Part shown: positions 23,909-32,342 of the stretch, piece after piece
Position numbering within the stretch: position 1 is the stretch's first letter
Layout of the letters: every line of letters starts with the position of its first letter
Assembly (NCBI RefSeq): GCF_018638295.1
Contig: NZ_JABTTS010000039.1
Location: 24,170-73,531 of the forward strand
Direction of reading: 5' to 3'
DNA from: Streptomyces sp. CHD11
GTDB taxonomy: Bacteria; Actinomycetota; Actinomycetes; Streptomycetales; Streptomycetaceae
Length of the DNA: 49,362 nucleotides
Made by a program: the position numbers and the translations under genes
Notes under the pieces: model-generated
Told to the model about the DNA's origin: nothing
What the model saw: only the letters and a program-made list of their open reading frames with translations
Databases searched by the model: none

Positions 23909-24877
23909 TCAGCGAAGCCCGAAGTGTTCCGCCCAGGCGATCACGTCGCCGGTGGTGGCGTTGCCGCCGCACACCACGAGACCGAGCCGGGCGCCCTCGC
24001 CGACCCGCTCCAGCACCCGGCACGCGGCGGGCAGCAGACAGCCGGCGGCCGGCTCGGCCCACACCTTGGCGTGGTCCGCGAGTTCGAGGGACCCCCGGAC
24101 CGCCTCCCGGTCCGGCACCACCAGCACCTCGGTGACCAGCTCCGACACATGCGCGTACGTCAGGTGCGAGACGGCCGGGGCGCTCAGCGTGGAGACGATC
24201 GACGTCAGCTCCACCGGCACCGGACGGCCCGCCGCCAGCGCCTCGGACATCGCCTGCGCGCCCTCGGTCTCCACGCCCCAGACCCGCACCCCGGGCCGCA
24301 GCGCCCGCAGCGCCGCCGCGACACCGGAGATCAGCCCGCCGCCCCCGATGCTCACCAGGACGTCCGTGAGGTCCCCCGCGTCCGCGGCGAACTCCAGCCC
24401 CACAGTGCCCTGACCGGCGATCACCTCCGGGTCGTCGAACGGGTGGACCAGGGTCAGCCCTTCGTCCCGGAGCCGCTCCGTCAACCCGAACGCGCCGTCC
24501 ATGTCGTCGGTCACCCGCACCGACGCGCCCGCGGACTCCGCGGTCTCCACGGCCCGGGCGGGCGCCGAACGCGGCATCACCACCGTGGCCTTCACATCGA
24601 GGGCGGCGGCCATCACCGCGAGGGCGACCCCGTGGTTGCCGCCGCTCACGGCCACGACCCCGGCGGCCCGCTCGGCCCCGGTCAGCGCCAGCAGCTTCGC
24701 CGCCGCGCCGCGCACCTTGAACGAACCGGTGCGCTGCAGCAGCTCCAGCTTGGCCGTGACCGGCACGCCCAGCAGGTCCGACAGCCCGGGGCTCGGCACC
24801 GTCGGGGTCCGCACCACATGCCCGGCGATCCGCTCGGCCGCTGTCTCGATGTCGGCGATCCCGATCACGACGCTCAT
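23909..24877 (-). CDS. PLP-dependent threonine/serine dehydratase
   Basis: It is 322 aa of the fold-type II PLP family, turning threonine or serine into 2-oxobutyrate or pyruvate. The PLP lysine is in GSFKVRGA, the phosphate-binding loop is SIGGGGL, and SGGNHGVA is the substrate loop. It lacks the C-terminal ACT domain of biosynthetic IlvA, so it is more like a catabolic dehydratase or a serine racemase. GGAGAGG lies just before the ATG. The pseudokinase gene follows on the same strand after 80 bases. Confidence 0.88.
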   Translation of the reverse strand: MSVVIGIADIETAAERIAGHVVRTPTVPSPGLSDLLGVPVTAKLELLQRTGSFKVRGAAAKLLALTGAERAAGVVAVSGGNHGVALAVMAAALDVKATVVMPRSAPARAVETAESAGASVRVTDDMDGAFGLTERLRDEGLTLVHPFDDPEVIAGQGTVGLEFAADAGDLTDVLVSIGGGGLISGVAAALRALRPGVRVWGVETEGAQAMSEALAAGRPVPVELTSIVSTLSAPAVSHLTYAHVSELVTEVLVVPDREAVRGSLELADHAKVWAEPAAGCLLPAACRVLERVGEGARLGLVVCGGNATTGDVIAWAEHFGLR

Positions 24878-24951
24878 CCTCTCCGGCGCGGGGCCAGGTG
24901 ATCCGCACCGTGCCCCACCCTGAACCGCGCCGGGGCCGTGGTCAACAACGT

Positions 24952-25629
24952 TCAGTGCTGCTGGGCCTTGTGCGGTGTCGCCTCGCTGGGCCGCACCACG
25001 ACATACCCCTCACCCTCCAGCTTCAGCTGCACCGCCTCGCCCGACCCGCCGCGCAGCATCGACCCCACCGACTGCGAACGGTGCAGCGAGGTGGTGAGCC
25101 CCGCTGTCCAGCCCACGATCGCGTCCGTGTCCACGAAGACGGGCCACCCCGGCGACACCGGGATGACCAGCGGATCTCCGTCACACACCAGTCCCAGCCG
25201 GCCGTGTCCGGTGAACACGCTGTTGAACAGGCCGCCGCCGGTGATGCCGGCGCCCTTCACGGTCGAGATCCGGTACGACAGCGAGGAGTCGAAGCACAGG
25301 ACGTTGCGGCCGTTGACGGTGAACTCGTCGCCGGGGTCGATCTCGACGATGAAACAGTTCTGCGCCTCGTGCGCGAACCAGGCCTCGCCCTGCCCGCGCA
25401 CCGCCATCAGCGCCAGCCCCTCGCCGGTCACCGCGCGTTTCAGCATGCCGCCCACGCCCTGGCCCTTGCGCTCGAACCGCAGGTCGCCGCGGTGGGCGAC
25501 CATCGCGCCCTGGCGGGCGAGCATCTCGCCGTCGACCGTGTAACGGACGCACTTGGCGTTCTCGACCGTCATGCCCGGAGCCGTCGCCGGCTGCACCCTG
25601 TGCTGACTGGAAAACAGGTCACCCTTCAT
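24952..25629 (-). CDS. AIM24 family protein
   Basis: It is 225 aa, a beta-helical protein of the AIM24 (TRAP-like) family, seen in the Gly-rich spacing GMLKRAVTGEGLALMAVRGQG, GDEFTVNGRNVLCFDSSLSY and TGGGLFNSVFTGHGRL. The biochemical role is not known. CGAGGA lies before the ATG at 25629. It stands alone. Confidence 0.85.
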   Translation of the reverse strand: MKGDLFSSQHRVQPATAPGMTVENAKCVRYTVDGEMLARQGAMVAHRGDLRFERKGQGVGGMLKRAVTGEGLALMAVRGQGEAWFAHEAQNCFIVEIDPGDEFTVNGRNVLCFDSSLSYRISTVKGAGITGGGLFNSVFTGHGRLGLVCDGDPLVIPVSPGWPVFVDTDAIVGWTAGLTTSLHRSQSVGSMLRGGSGEAVQLKLEGEGYVVVRPSEATPHKAQQH

Positions 25630-25701
25630 GGGGGCATCCTCGCCCGGACTCGTCCCGTGCGCCAGGATGCCGTCCGTACGGCACGGCGGGCGGGGCCGCT
25701 C

Positions 25702-26211
25702 TCAGGCTCCGAAGAGCTGGGTCCAGTACGTACCCGCCCGGCCGCCGCCCGCGAAACCGACGCCGATATGGGTGAAGCCGGCCTTGAGGATGTTGGCGCG
25801 GTGGCCGGGGCTGTTCATCCAGCCCTCCACGACCTCGGCGGCCGAGCGCTGTCCGCAGGCTATGTTCTCGCCGACCGTCCGCCGCGCAGCGAGCGGACGC
25901 CCGCCGGCGTCGGCGACCTGGAGCACGGCGGCGGGCAGGGCGCTCAGCGGTGTGCCGGGCGCGGCGGGGCTGACCGCCACGGTGACCCGGCAGGCGCCGG
26001 AGCGCAGCGCCCGCGGGTCGACGGTGAGCGTGTCGGCGGCCAGCCGGGCGCCCGGGGCGGACGGCTGGCTGTAGAACACGAAGTCGCCGTCGCCGCCGGC
26101 CTTTCCGCCGTCGTCCGTGATCAGCGCGGACACGTCGAAGGGCCCGGTCACCCGGATGGTCACCGCACCGCCCGGAAGGGCCAGATTGCCGCCGGGAACC
26201 ATGTCGTTCAA
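25702..26211 (-). pseudogene. TerD-CAP fusion with an internal deletion
   Basis: It is 169 aa. Residues 1-105 look like a TerD (tellurium-resistance) beta-sandwich (MVPGGNLALPGG, DDGGKAGGDGDFVFYSQPSAPG). At GGRPLAAR the sequence jumps into the last 60 residues of a CAP/SCP domain (VGENIACGQR, WMNSPGHRANIL, GTYWTQLFG). The first half of the CAP domain, with its usual active-site His, is missing, as is the linker. As I remember them, full-length Streptomyces relatives are about twice this size. The frame stays open, so a short protein could still be made. TTG 26211 has AGGA upstream; ATG 26202 is the alternative. Confidence 0.7.
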
Positions 26212-26299
26212 CGCGCCGTCCTGATCTCGTCGTCACGCGGACCGGGTGGGGGTGTCCGGAGAACGACGCACGGGCGACGCGGGTTCCCGCCCGCACGGC

Positions 26300-26653
26300 T
26301 CAGCGGCGCAGTGCCGCGCTCCAGTCGGCGGGGACCCGGCCCGCCGGTCCCGGAGCCGGCTGGTCGGCCGGGTGGCTCACGGGCGGGGCGAGCTCGGGGC
26401 CGGACCCGTACAGCTCGTCGGTGGCGTAGTTCCAGAACCAGGCCTCACCCGGCTCGTAGCTGCGGACCACGGGATGCCCGGTGGACTCGAAGTGCGCCGT
26501 GGCGTGCTGACCGGGTGAGCTGTCGCAGCAGCCGATGTGGCCGCAGGTCGCGCAGCGTCGCAGATGGAACCACCAGCCGCCCGCGGTCTCACAGTCGGCG
26601 CATCCCGCTCCGGTCGGCGGGACACTGGGGTCGATGGTGTGCTCGCTGGTCAT
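26300..26653 (-). CDS. UBP-type zinc finger protein
   Basis: It is 117 aa. The first 70 residues form a ZnF-UBP domain: CADC, CATCGHIGCC, QHATAHFESTGHPVV. In eukaryotes the fold binds the free end of ubiquitin; in actinobacteria its ligand is unknown. GAGGAG lies 6 bases before the ATG at 26653. It lies directly downstream of a decayed receiver/thioredoxin-reductase gene, with which it is normally paired in Streptomyces as I recall. Confidence 0.88.
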   Translation of the reverse strand: MTSEHTIDPSVPPTGAGCADCETAGGWWFHLRRCATCGHIGCCDSSPGQHATAHFESTGHPVVRSYEPGEAWFWNYATDELYGSGPELAPPVSHPADQPAPGPAGRVPADWSAALRR

Positions 26654-27033
26654 TACGGGCTCCTCGGGGGTGTCGTCGGGGTGCGGTGCGGTGAGGGGCG
26701 GCATCGCGTCGATCGCCGCGGCGGTGTCCGCGCACGCGGACAGCAGCATCCCCGCGCGCCCGGGTGCACGTCCGGGGCCTGTTCCGGGAACTCGACGCCG
26801 TTCTTCCACGGCATCCGGTGGTCGCACGGGATCACGGCGACGAGGTCGCCGCGGAGTTCCGGTTCGCGCAGCGCGTCCAGGGCGGACTCGCCGGACTCCG
26901 CGCGCACGATCCGGTACGACGCCCCGCAGCGCGGCCTGGGGTCGCGGGCTTCGCGGGCCACGGCGCGGGAGGCTCCCGGGTCGTCGTCCACGGTCGCGAC
27001 GACGGTCCGTGCTGCGTCGGCGGCCTCGGCCAT
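26654..27033 (-). pseudogene. Remnant of a receiver-domain (fused thioredoxin reductase) gene
   Basis: From ATG 27033, the frame encodes a response-regulator receiver (VVATVDDDPGASRAV, SYRIVRAESGESALDAL, CDHRMP) with the acidic pocket and phospho-acceptor Asp still readable. Near 26752 the frame changes: MLLSACADTAAAIDAM continues the receiver one frame over, consistent with loss of one base. The rest of the receiver and the expected thioredoxin-reductase-like domain are absent, and the remnant runs into the zinc-finger start. Intact genes of this kind are several hundred residues. The fused-partner part is from family knowledge and is not visible here. Confidence 0.72.
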
Positions 27034-27243
27034 GAGTCCCCCATGTCGGCATGGGCTCCCCGGCACGGCGAACCCGTTCTGCCGTCGGCCACCGCACCGG
27101 CCCTGCCCAGCGTATGGGTGTTCGCCACGATCCGCTCAGGAACGTGTCGCTCCGGGTGTCCCACCCGCTCCCACCTCGGCGTCCCCGCAACGGCGTAGGG
27201 AAGACTGGACCCGCGCAGTGGACACGACGCCTGGAGGAACCGC

Positions 27244-28116
27244 ATGACGCACCCGATCACGGCAGGGATCGACGGAACCGGGGAGAGCCTCGCCGCGCTG
27301 GACTGGGCGGCCAGGGAGGCGGTTCGCCGGGGGCTGCCGCTCAGGGTGGTGCACGCCTGGCGGTTCGAGGCACACGAAGCGGTGGACACCGGGGACAGCG
27401 CGACCCAGGAGCAGTGGGTGCGCGACTCCGTCGGGGAGGGGGCCCGCGCCGTCCGGGAGCGGCACCCGGAGCTGTCCGTGACGGTGGACGTCCTCGAGGG
27501 TGACGCCGTGGAGACGCTGACGGCCCTCACGGCTGAAGCGGAGATGCTGGTCCTCGGCTCACGCGGGCACGGCCGGATCCTGGGCTTCCTGGTCGGCTCG
27601 GTCGGCCAGCAGGTGATCGTCGGGGCGGGCGGGCCGGTGGTGTTCGTCCGCGCCGGGGACCGGGCGTCGAACGAGGTCGCCGCGCGGGAGATCGTGGTCG
27701 GACAGCAGGGCGACCCGGAGGACAGTGCCGCCGCGCTCGGGTTCGCCTTCGAGACCGCCGCCCGGCGCGGCGCGAGCCTGCGCGCCGTGCGCGCCTGGAC
27801 CCTGCCGCCGGTGTTCGCCTACAGCCCCGCCTCGCTCCAGCTCATGGACGAGGCCGGAGGGCTGGAGCCGTACGAGCAGAAGGCCCTGGCGGCGGCGCTC
27901 GCACCGTGGCGGGAGCGCTACCCGGACGTGCCGGTGGTCGAGCACGTGGAGATGGGCAGCGCCGGCCAGGTGCTGCTGTCGGTGTCGGGCACCGCCCAGC
28001 TGATGGTCGTCGGCCGGCGTGCCCGCCGTACGGCGGTGGGCACCAGGATCGGCTCGGTGGCCTACGGGGTGCTGCACCACGCGGACTGCCCGGTCGCCGT
28101 GGTGCCGCCCGCCTGA
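27244..28116 (+). CDS. Universal stress protein with two USP domains
   Basis: It is 290 aa with two tandem UspA domains of about 140 residues. The ATP-binding motif of the first is LGSRGHGRILGFLVGSVGQ; the second has VGRRARRTAVGTRIGSVA, with the same glycine pattern. Such proteins bind ATP and accumulate under stress or at low oxygen. CTGGAGGAA precedes the ATG at 27244. It ends in a hairpin shared with the convergent DUF4032 gene. Confidence 0.92.
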   Translation: MTHPITAGIDGTGESLAALDWAAREAVRRGLPLRVVHAWRFEAHEAVDTGDSATQEQWVRDSVGEGARAVRERHPELSVTVDVLEGDAVETLTALTAEAEMLVLGSRGHGRILGFLVGSVGQQVIVGAGGPVVFVRAGDRASNEVAAREIVVGQQGDPEDSAAALGFAFETAARRGASLRAVRAWTLPPVFAYSPASLQLMDEAGGLEPYEQKALAAALAPWRERYPDVPVVEHVEMGSAGQVLLSVSGTAQLMVVGRRARRTAVGTRIGSVAYGVLHHADCPVAVVPPA

Positions 28117-28133
28117 GCCGGGCGCCGGCTCAG
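28113..28133. terminator. Palindrome holding both stop codons of convergent genes
   Basis: CTGAGCCG (28113-28120) and CGGCTCAG (28126-28133) are perfect arms with a 5-base loop. The TGA of the universal stress gene (28114-28116) and the TGA of the DUF4032 gene (complement of 28130-28132) lie inside the arms. A hairpin in each transcript would span its own stop codon. Confidence 0.7.
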
Positions 28134-29401
28134 TCGTCCGCCGGCCGCAGGGTGGTCCGCGTCCTGGGCAGGATGGAGCGGATGTAGTCCTCGACGGCCG
28201 TGTCGAGACCGATGTCCTGCTGTGCCCGCTCGGACAGGTACCAGCGGTGCTCCAGGAGCTCGTGATAGATCTCCGCGGCGTCCATCGGACCGCGCAGCTC
28301 CGGCGGGACGGAGCGCACGGTGGGCCGGAAGACCTCACGCACCCAGCGGTGGGCGAGGACTTCCGGGCGGGCGCCGTGGTGGTCACCCCCGCCCGAGCGG
28401 AGCCGGGAGCCCGGGGGAGGGTCGCCCGGGGCGTAGTCGTCCTGGGTGGCCATCCAGCTCTCCAGGTCGTTCAGCAGCCGCCTGGCCTGGTTCTCCTCGG
28501 CGTCCAGACCGGTCAGCCGCAGCAGCTGCCGCTGGTGGTGGCCGGCGTCGACGACCTTGGGCACGAAGGTGACGGTGTCGCCGTTGGAGGCGTGCTCGAT
28601 CTGCATCTCGGCCACGTCGAAACCGAGGTCGTTCAGCCGCCGGATGCGGCGCTCGATGTAGTGGTACTTGCCCGCCGGGTAGACGGAGGTGCGGGTCAGC
28701 TCCTGCCACAGTTTCTGGTAGCGGGCGCAGATCTCGGTGCCGAACTCGATGGGGTCGACGGAGGGGTGCAGCGCCCCGGAGGCCTCCAGGTCGAGCAGCT
28801 CGCCGCTGATGTTGACCCGGGCCAGATCGAGGTCGTACTCGCGTTGCCCCACGCTCAGTTCGGGGTGCAGATCCCCGGTCTCGGCGTCCACGAGGTAGGC
28901 GGCGTAGGCGCCCGCGTCCCGCCGGAACAGGGTGTTGGACAGCGAACAGTCGCCCCAGGCGAACCCGGCCAGGTGCAGCCGCACCAGCAGCACGGCGAGC
29001 GCGTCCATCAGCCGGTGCATGGTCGCCGGACGCAGCGTCGTCTCGAACATCGACCGGTACGGCATCGAGCCACCGAGATGCCGGGTGACCAGGACGCTCT
29101 CCAGCTGCTCCCCGGCCGGGTCGGTGCGGCCGGTGACCACCGCGAGGGGATCGACCGCCGGTATGCCGATCCGGTCCAGGTCGCGCAGCAGTTCGTACTC
29201 GCGCAGCGCGGGCCGCTGGGCGAGCTCCTTCACCGCGATCACCTCGTCGCCGGCGCGCGCGTAGCGCACCACGTGCCGGGAGATGCCGCGCGGCAGCGGC
29301 ACCAGGTACTCCTCGGGCCACTCCTCCAGCGGCAGGTGCCACGGCAGTTCCAACAGGAGCGCGGGGTGCTCCGGGTTGGTCGCGTTGATCTGCAGTGCCA
29401 T
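28130..29401 (-). CDS. DUF4032 domain protein
   Basis: It is 423 aa. It opens with a kinase-like N-terminal region (LPLPRGISRHVVRYAR, AVKELAQRPALREYELL, HLAGFAWGDCSLSNTLF, AYLVDAETGDLHPELS) like a lipopolysaccharide-kinase or APH-type fold. The C-terminal part matches DUF4032 of actinobacteria. The WGDCSLSN and DAETG motifs resemble a catalytic loop and metal site. Substrate unknown. GAGGA lies 10 bases before the ATG. Confidence 0.85.
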   Translation of the reverse strand: MALQINATNPEHPALLLELPWHLPLEEWPEEYLVPLPRGISRHVVRYARAGDEVIAVKELAQRPALREYELLRDLDRIGIPAVDPLAVVTGRTDPAGEQLESVLVTRHLGGSMPYRSMFETTLRPATMHRLMDALAVLLVRLHLAGFAWGDCSLSNTLFRRDAGAYAAYLVDAETGDLHPELSVGQREYDLDLARVNISGELLDLEASGALHPSVDPIEFGTEICARYQKLWQELTRTSVYPAGKYHYIERRIRRLNDLGFDVAEMQIEHASNGDTVTFVPKVVDAGHHQRQLLRLTGLDAEENQARRLLNDLESWMATQDDYAPGDPPPGSRLRSGGGDHHGARPEVLAHRWVREVFRPTVRSVPPELRGPMDAAEIYHELLEHRWYLSERAQQDIGLDTAVEDYIRSILPRTRTTLRPADD

Positions 29402-29442
29402 GGCTGCGGTGTCCTCGTCTCGCGGGTGATCGTCACCTCACT

Positions 29443-30189
29443 CTATTGCGCGCGCTCCCGGGCCAGCCGGGCGGCGTCCCGCACCGGCCCCTTGTGCAGC
29501 GGGCCGTGGCCGGGCAGCAGCAGGTCCCCGTCCAGCTCCGCCAGGACGTCCAGGGAGGCCACGGCGGTGGCGCGCTCGTGGTGGAACATGTCGGTCAGCA
29601 TCTGCGGCCCCCGCGCCCGTGCGGTGGGGTGACCGGTGACCAGGGCGTCGCCCGACACCACCACCCCGGTGTCCGGGAGGTGGAAGGCGCAGTGTCCGGC
29701 GGTGTGGCCGGGCGTGTGCACGGGCACGGGCCGGCCCGGAAGATCGAGGGGGCCCGGCCCCGGGAACGGCTCGGGCGCGGTGACCGCGACGTTCGCCGTC
29801 GCGCCGCTGCGCAGGGCGTGCGCGGCCCACGGCAGCACGCCCGGCCGCCACCCGCCCCGCAGCACCCGCCCGACGCTCACCTGGTGCAGGAAGTCCCGGC
29901 GCGCGTGCGGTACTTCGGCCTGGTGCGTGAGAACCGGGGCGCCGTACGTGGCGCTCAGGTACTCGGCGGAGCCCTGGTGGTCGTTGTGGGCGTGGGTGAT
30001 CAGCACGGCCGTCACCGCCTCCGGTGAGCTCCCCACCTCGGCCAGGGAGGCGAGCAGCCCCGCGCGGTCACCGGGGTAACCGGTGTCGATCAGTGTGACG
30101 GCGTCCCCCTCGGTGAGGATCACCCAGTTGGTGTCCTCGCCGTGCACCAGGAAGGTGCCGTCCGCGACATGCCGCACCGCTGCTCGCAT
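29443..30189 (-). CDS. MBL-fold metallo-hydrolase
   Basis: It is 248 aa with the full metal motif HAHNDH, a second His in HTPGHTAGH, an Asp in VSGDALV and a late His in LLPGHGP. It may cleave thioesters, lactones or phosphodiesters; the class cannot be told from sequence. AGGAGG lies 3 bases before the ATG. It stands alone on the minus strand after an acyltransferase gene. Confidence 0.88.
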   Translation of the reverse strand: MRAAVRHVADGTFLVHGEDTNWVILTEGDAVTLIDTGYPGDRAGLLASLAEVGSSPEAVTAVLITHAHNDHQGSAEYLSATYGAPVLTHQAEVPHARRDFLHQVSVGRVLRGGWRPGVLPWAAHALRSGATANVAVTAPEPFPGPGPLDLPGRPVPVHTPGHTAGHCAFHLPDTGVVVSGDALVTGHPTARARGPQMLTDMFHHERATAVASLDVLAELDGDLLLPGHGPLHKGPVRDAARLARERAQ

Positions 30190-30243
30190 GATCCTCCTGG
30201 CCCGGGCCGAGTGTTTCCTGTCCGACGTGAGAAGGAAAGCAGA

Positions 30244-31482
30244 TCACGGCACGGACGCGGGCGGCGGGCCGGGCGGTGACGGCGCCGGCCCCGGTGAGGC
30301 ACCCGTCCGCGTCCCGAACAGGAACCGGGTCACCACCGTCCTGCGCACCCCGTACTCGTACAGCGGGAGGAGCACCGCCAGCGAGGCGGCCACGATCACC
30401 GCGTACTTGACGGCCATCGGAGCGGACCAGCCGACCACCCCGTACGCGAAGGCGACGACGACCGGCTGGTGCAGTACGTACAGGGGCAGCGCCGCGAGTC
30501 CCAGATACGCCAGGAACCCGGACCCGCGGTCCGCCCGGGACCGCCCGCCCGGGGGCCCGGGCCGTGGCCGGTCCAGCAGGCCGAGGATCGCGGTCACCCA
30601 GCACCAGCCGGCCGCGCCGAACAGGGCCCGGGTCGTCAGCGCGAACGCGGTCCGGTCGGTGAACGGGTCGTCGCCGGCGACGAAGCCGGGCGCGGCCCCG
30701 GCGAACAGCACCACACCGAGCACGCCCACGGGTACCGCGACACGGCGGGTGGCCTCGCGGACCCGCTCGTCGTCGGCGAACGCGAACCCGCAGACGAAGA
30801 AGAGCAGATAGGCCCAGCGGTTCCACCCCGCGAAACCCTCCTCCATGCCGAGCAGCGCGTTGACGGCGGCGAGCGGCAGCGCGGGCAGCAGGAGCAGGGC
30901 GGGCCGGCGCCGCAGCGCGGGGGCCGCCCGTCCGGCGCCCGCCGCCAGCCGGGCCGCCACCGGCACGAGCAGCAGACAGAAGACGAGCAGCAGGACGACG
31001 AACCAGAGATGCCCGGTCTCGAAGTGGTCGCCCTCCAGCACGAAGGGGAAGTCGGCGAGGTCCGGGCGCACGGTGAGGAACCGTGTCCAGAACCGGCCGT
31101 ACGGCTCGTCGTATCCGGGGTCGGCGGCGCGCAGCCGCAGCCACTGGGGGAGAGGGCACAGGACGACCGTGCCGAAGACCAGCGGGACGCCCAGGCGCAG
31201 CAGCCGCTCCCGGGCGAAGCCACCGGGTCCCCTGCGGCGGACGGAGTGCCGGGCGCCGAGACCGGCGACCAGGAACAGCATCGGCATGGCCCACACCACG
31301 CCGAAGCCGGCGAGGACGGTCACGGCGTCCGTCGTCGTCGCGTTCTTGACGTAGAAGTCGTCGTCCGGCGAGAAGACGAGGGCGGAGTGGAAGAAGACCA
31401 GCCCGAGGACGACCAGGGCGCGCAGTATGTCGAGTTCGGCGCGCCTGCCGGCCGGCGCCCCGCGCTCCGTGTCCCAGCCCAT
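30244..31482 (-). CDS. Membrane acyltransferase family 3 protein
   Basis: It is 412 aa with about ten membrane segments. ELDILRALVVLGLVFFHSALVF is the signature start with the conserved Arg and the HS histidine. The family O-acylates sugars, antibiotics or cell-wall polymers; the acceptor is unknown. The C-terminus is Pro-rich (GASPGPAPSPPGPPPA). The start is ATG at 31482. It is not linked to a biosynthetic cluster here. Confidence 0.88.
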   Translation of the reverse strand: MGWDTERGAPAGRRAELDILRALVVLGLVFFHSALVFSPDDDFYVKNATTTDAVTVLAGFGVVWAMPMLFLVAGLGARHSVRRRGPGGFARERLLRLGVPLVFGTVVLCPLPQWLRLRAADPGYDEPYGRFWTRFLTVRPDLADFPFVLEGDHFETGHLWFVVLLLVFCLLLVPVAARLAAGAGRAAPALRRRPALLLLPALPLAAVNALLGMEEGFAGWNRWAYLLFFVCGFAFADDERVREATRRVAVPVGVLGVVLFAGAAPGFVAGDDPFTDRTAFALTTRALFGAAGWCWVTAILGLLDRPRPGPPGGRSRADRGSGFLAYLGLAALPLYVLHQPVVVAFAYGVVGWSAPMAVKYAVIVAASLAVLLPLYEYGVRRTVVTRFLFGTRTGASPGPAPSPPGPPPASVP

Positions 31483-31552
31483 CGGCCCCTCCCCGCGCCG
31501 GGTGCGGCCCAGTCTGGGGGAGCGGGGGCGGGGAGGACAGGCTTCCGGCCGG

Positions 31553-32191
31553 TCAGTTCACACCGTGCGGGCGGAACTGGACGCTGATGCGCGGTCCGGC
31601 GGCACGGGCGCTCTTGGGCACGCAGTGTTCCCAGGTGCGCTGGCAGGATCCGCCCATCACGATGAGGTCCCCGTGTCCGAGCGGACGGCGCACGGTGTCA
31701 CCGCCGCCCACGGGGCGCAGCAGCAGATCGCGCGGCGCGCCCACGGAGAGGATGGCGACCATGGTGTCCTCGCGGGCTCCCCGGCCGATGCGGTCGCCGT
31801 GCCAGGCGACGCTGTCCCGGCCGTCCCGGTAGTAGCACAGTCCGGCGGTGGCGAACGGCTCGCCCAGTTCGCCGGCGTAGTGCGCGCTCAGCGCCTCGCG
31901 CGCCTCGGCCAGCACGGGGTGCGGCAGCGGATCACCCGCGCGGTAGTACGACAGCAGCCGGGGCACGGCCACCACCTGGTCGTACATCTGCCGCCGCTCC
32001 GCCCGCCAGGGGACTTCGGCGGCCAGCCGCGCGAAGAGCGCGCCGGAGCCGCCGAGCCATCCCGGCAGGACGTCGATCCAGGCACCCCGGCCCAGGTGGG
32101 TGCGGCGTATCCCGTCGAGCGGGCCCGGCCGCACCTCGTCGGCCTGGTCGAACAGCGATGCCTGCAGTGCCGGTGGGTGGTGCGTGGTCAT
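31553..32191 (-). CDS. alkB: AlkB-type 2-oxoglutarate/Fe(II) dioxygenase
   Basis: It is 212 aa and repairs methylated DNA or RNA bases by oxidative demethylation. The iron ligands are H-x-D in VAWHGDRIG and a later His in RTWEHCVPK, and the 2-oxoglutarate arginine is in ISVQFRPHG. It is the short bacterial class. A LexA-like box with one mismatch lies 21-36 bases upstream, so damage control is possible. It is divergent from a TetR operon. Confidence 0.88.
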   Translation of the reverse strand: MTTHHPPALQASLFDQADEVRPGPLDGIRRTHLGRGAWIDVLPGWLGGSGALFARLAAEVPWRAERRQMYDQVVAVPRLLSYYRAGDPLPHPVLAEAREALSAHYAGELGEPFATAGLCYYRDGRDSVAWHGDRIGRGAREDTMVAILSVGAPRDLLLRPVGGGDTVRRPLGHGDLIVMGGSCQRTWEHCVPKSARAAGPRISVQFRPHGVN

Positions 32192-32211
32192 GGTCCCAGC
32201 GTACCCCTTAT

Positions 32212-32227
32212 TCGAAAGCTTGTTCTA
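32212..32227. promoter_or_regulatory. LexA-like box upstream of alkB
   Basis: TCGAAAGCTTGTTCTA differs from the actinobacterial SOS consensus (GAAC-N4-GTTC core) by one base in one half. It is AT-rich and 21-36 bases from the alkB start codon. Confidence 0.35.
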
Positions 32228-32292
32228 GATCACGTGTGCGGATCCGGATGGCTGCGCGGGATCCGCAGGAACAATCCGTCCCCGGGTCTGTT

Positions 32293-32327
32293 CGATACGC
32301 GGGTGTATCGGATACGTTCCTGTATCG
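32293..32327 (+). promoter_or_regulatory. Two tandem operators for the adjacent TetR regulator
   Basis: CGATAC-N6-GTATCG (32293-32310) is a perfect palindrome. GGATAC-N6-GTATCG (32310-32327) repeats it with one mismatch and shares a single base with it. The period is 17 bases. The second site ends 15 bases before the TetR start codon, next to GGAGGAACGG. Autorepression by the TetR protein is the natural reading. Confidence 0.75.
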
Positions 32328-32342
32328 AACGGAGGAACGGAC

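Noticed and set aside
23829..24908. Upstream extension of the pseudokinase frame across the dehydratase gene
   Set aside because: It lies over the threonine dehydratase in another frame and gives Gly/Arg-rich sequence with no homology; the GAGGG-ATG at 23828 is a proper start.
31587..32340. Plus-strand open frame running through alkB into the TetR and FAD genes
   Set aside because: It only joins by chance with the real FAD-dehydrogenase frame; its first part is antisense to AlkB, and the true start at 32969 has AAGGAAGGGA.
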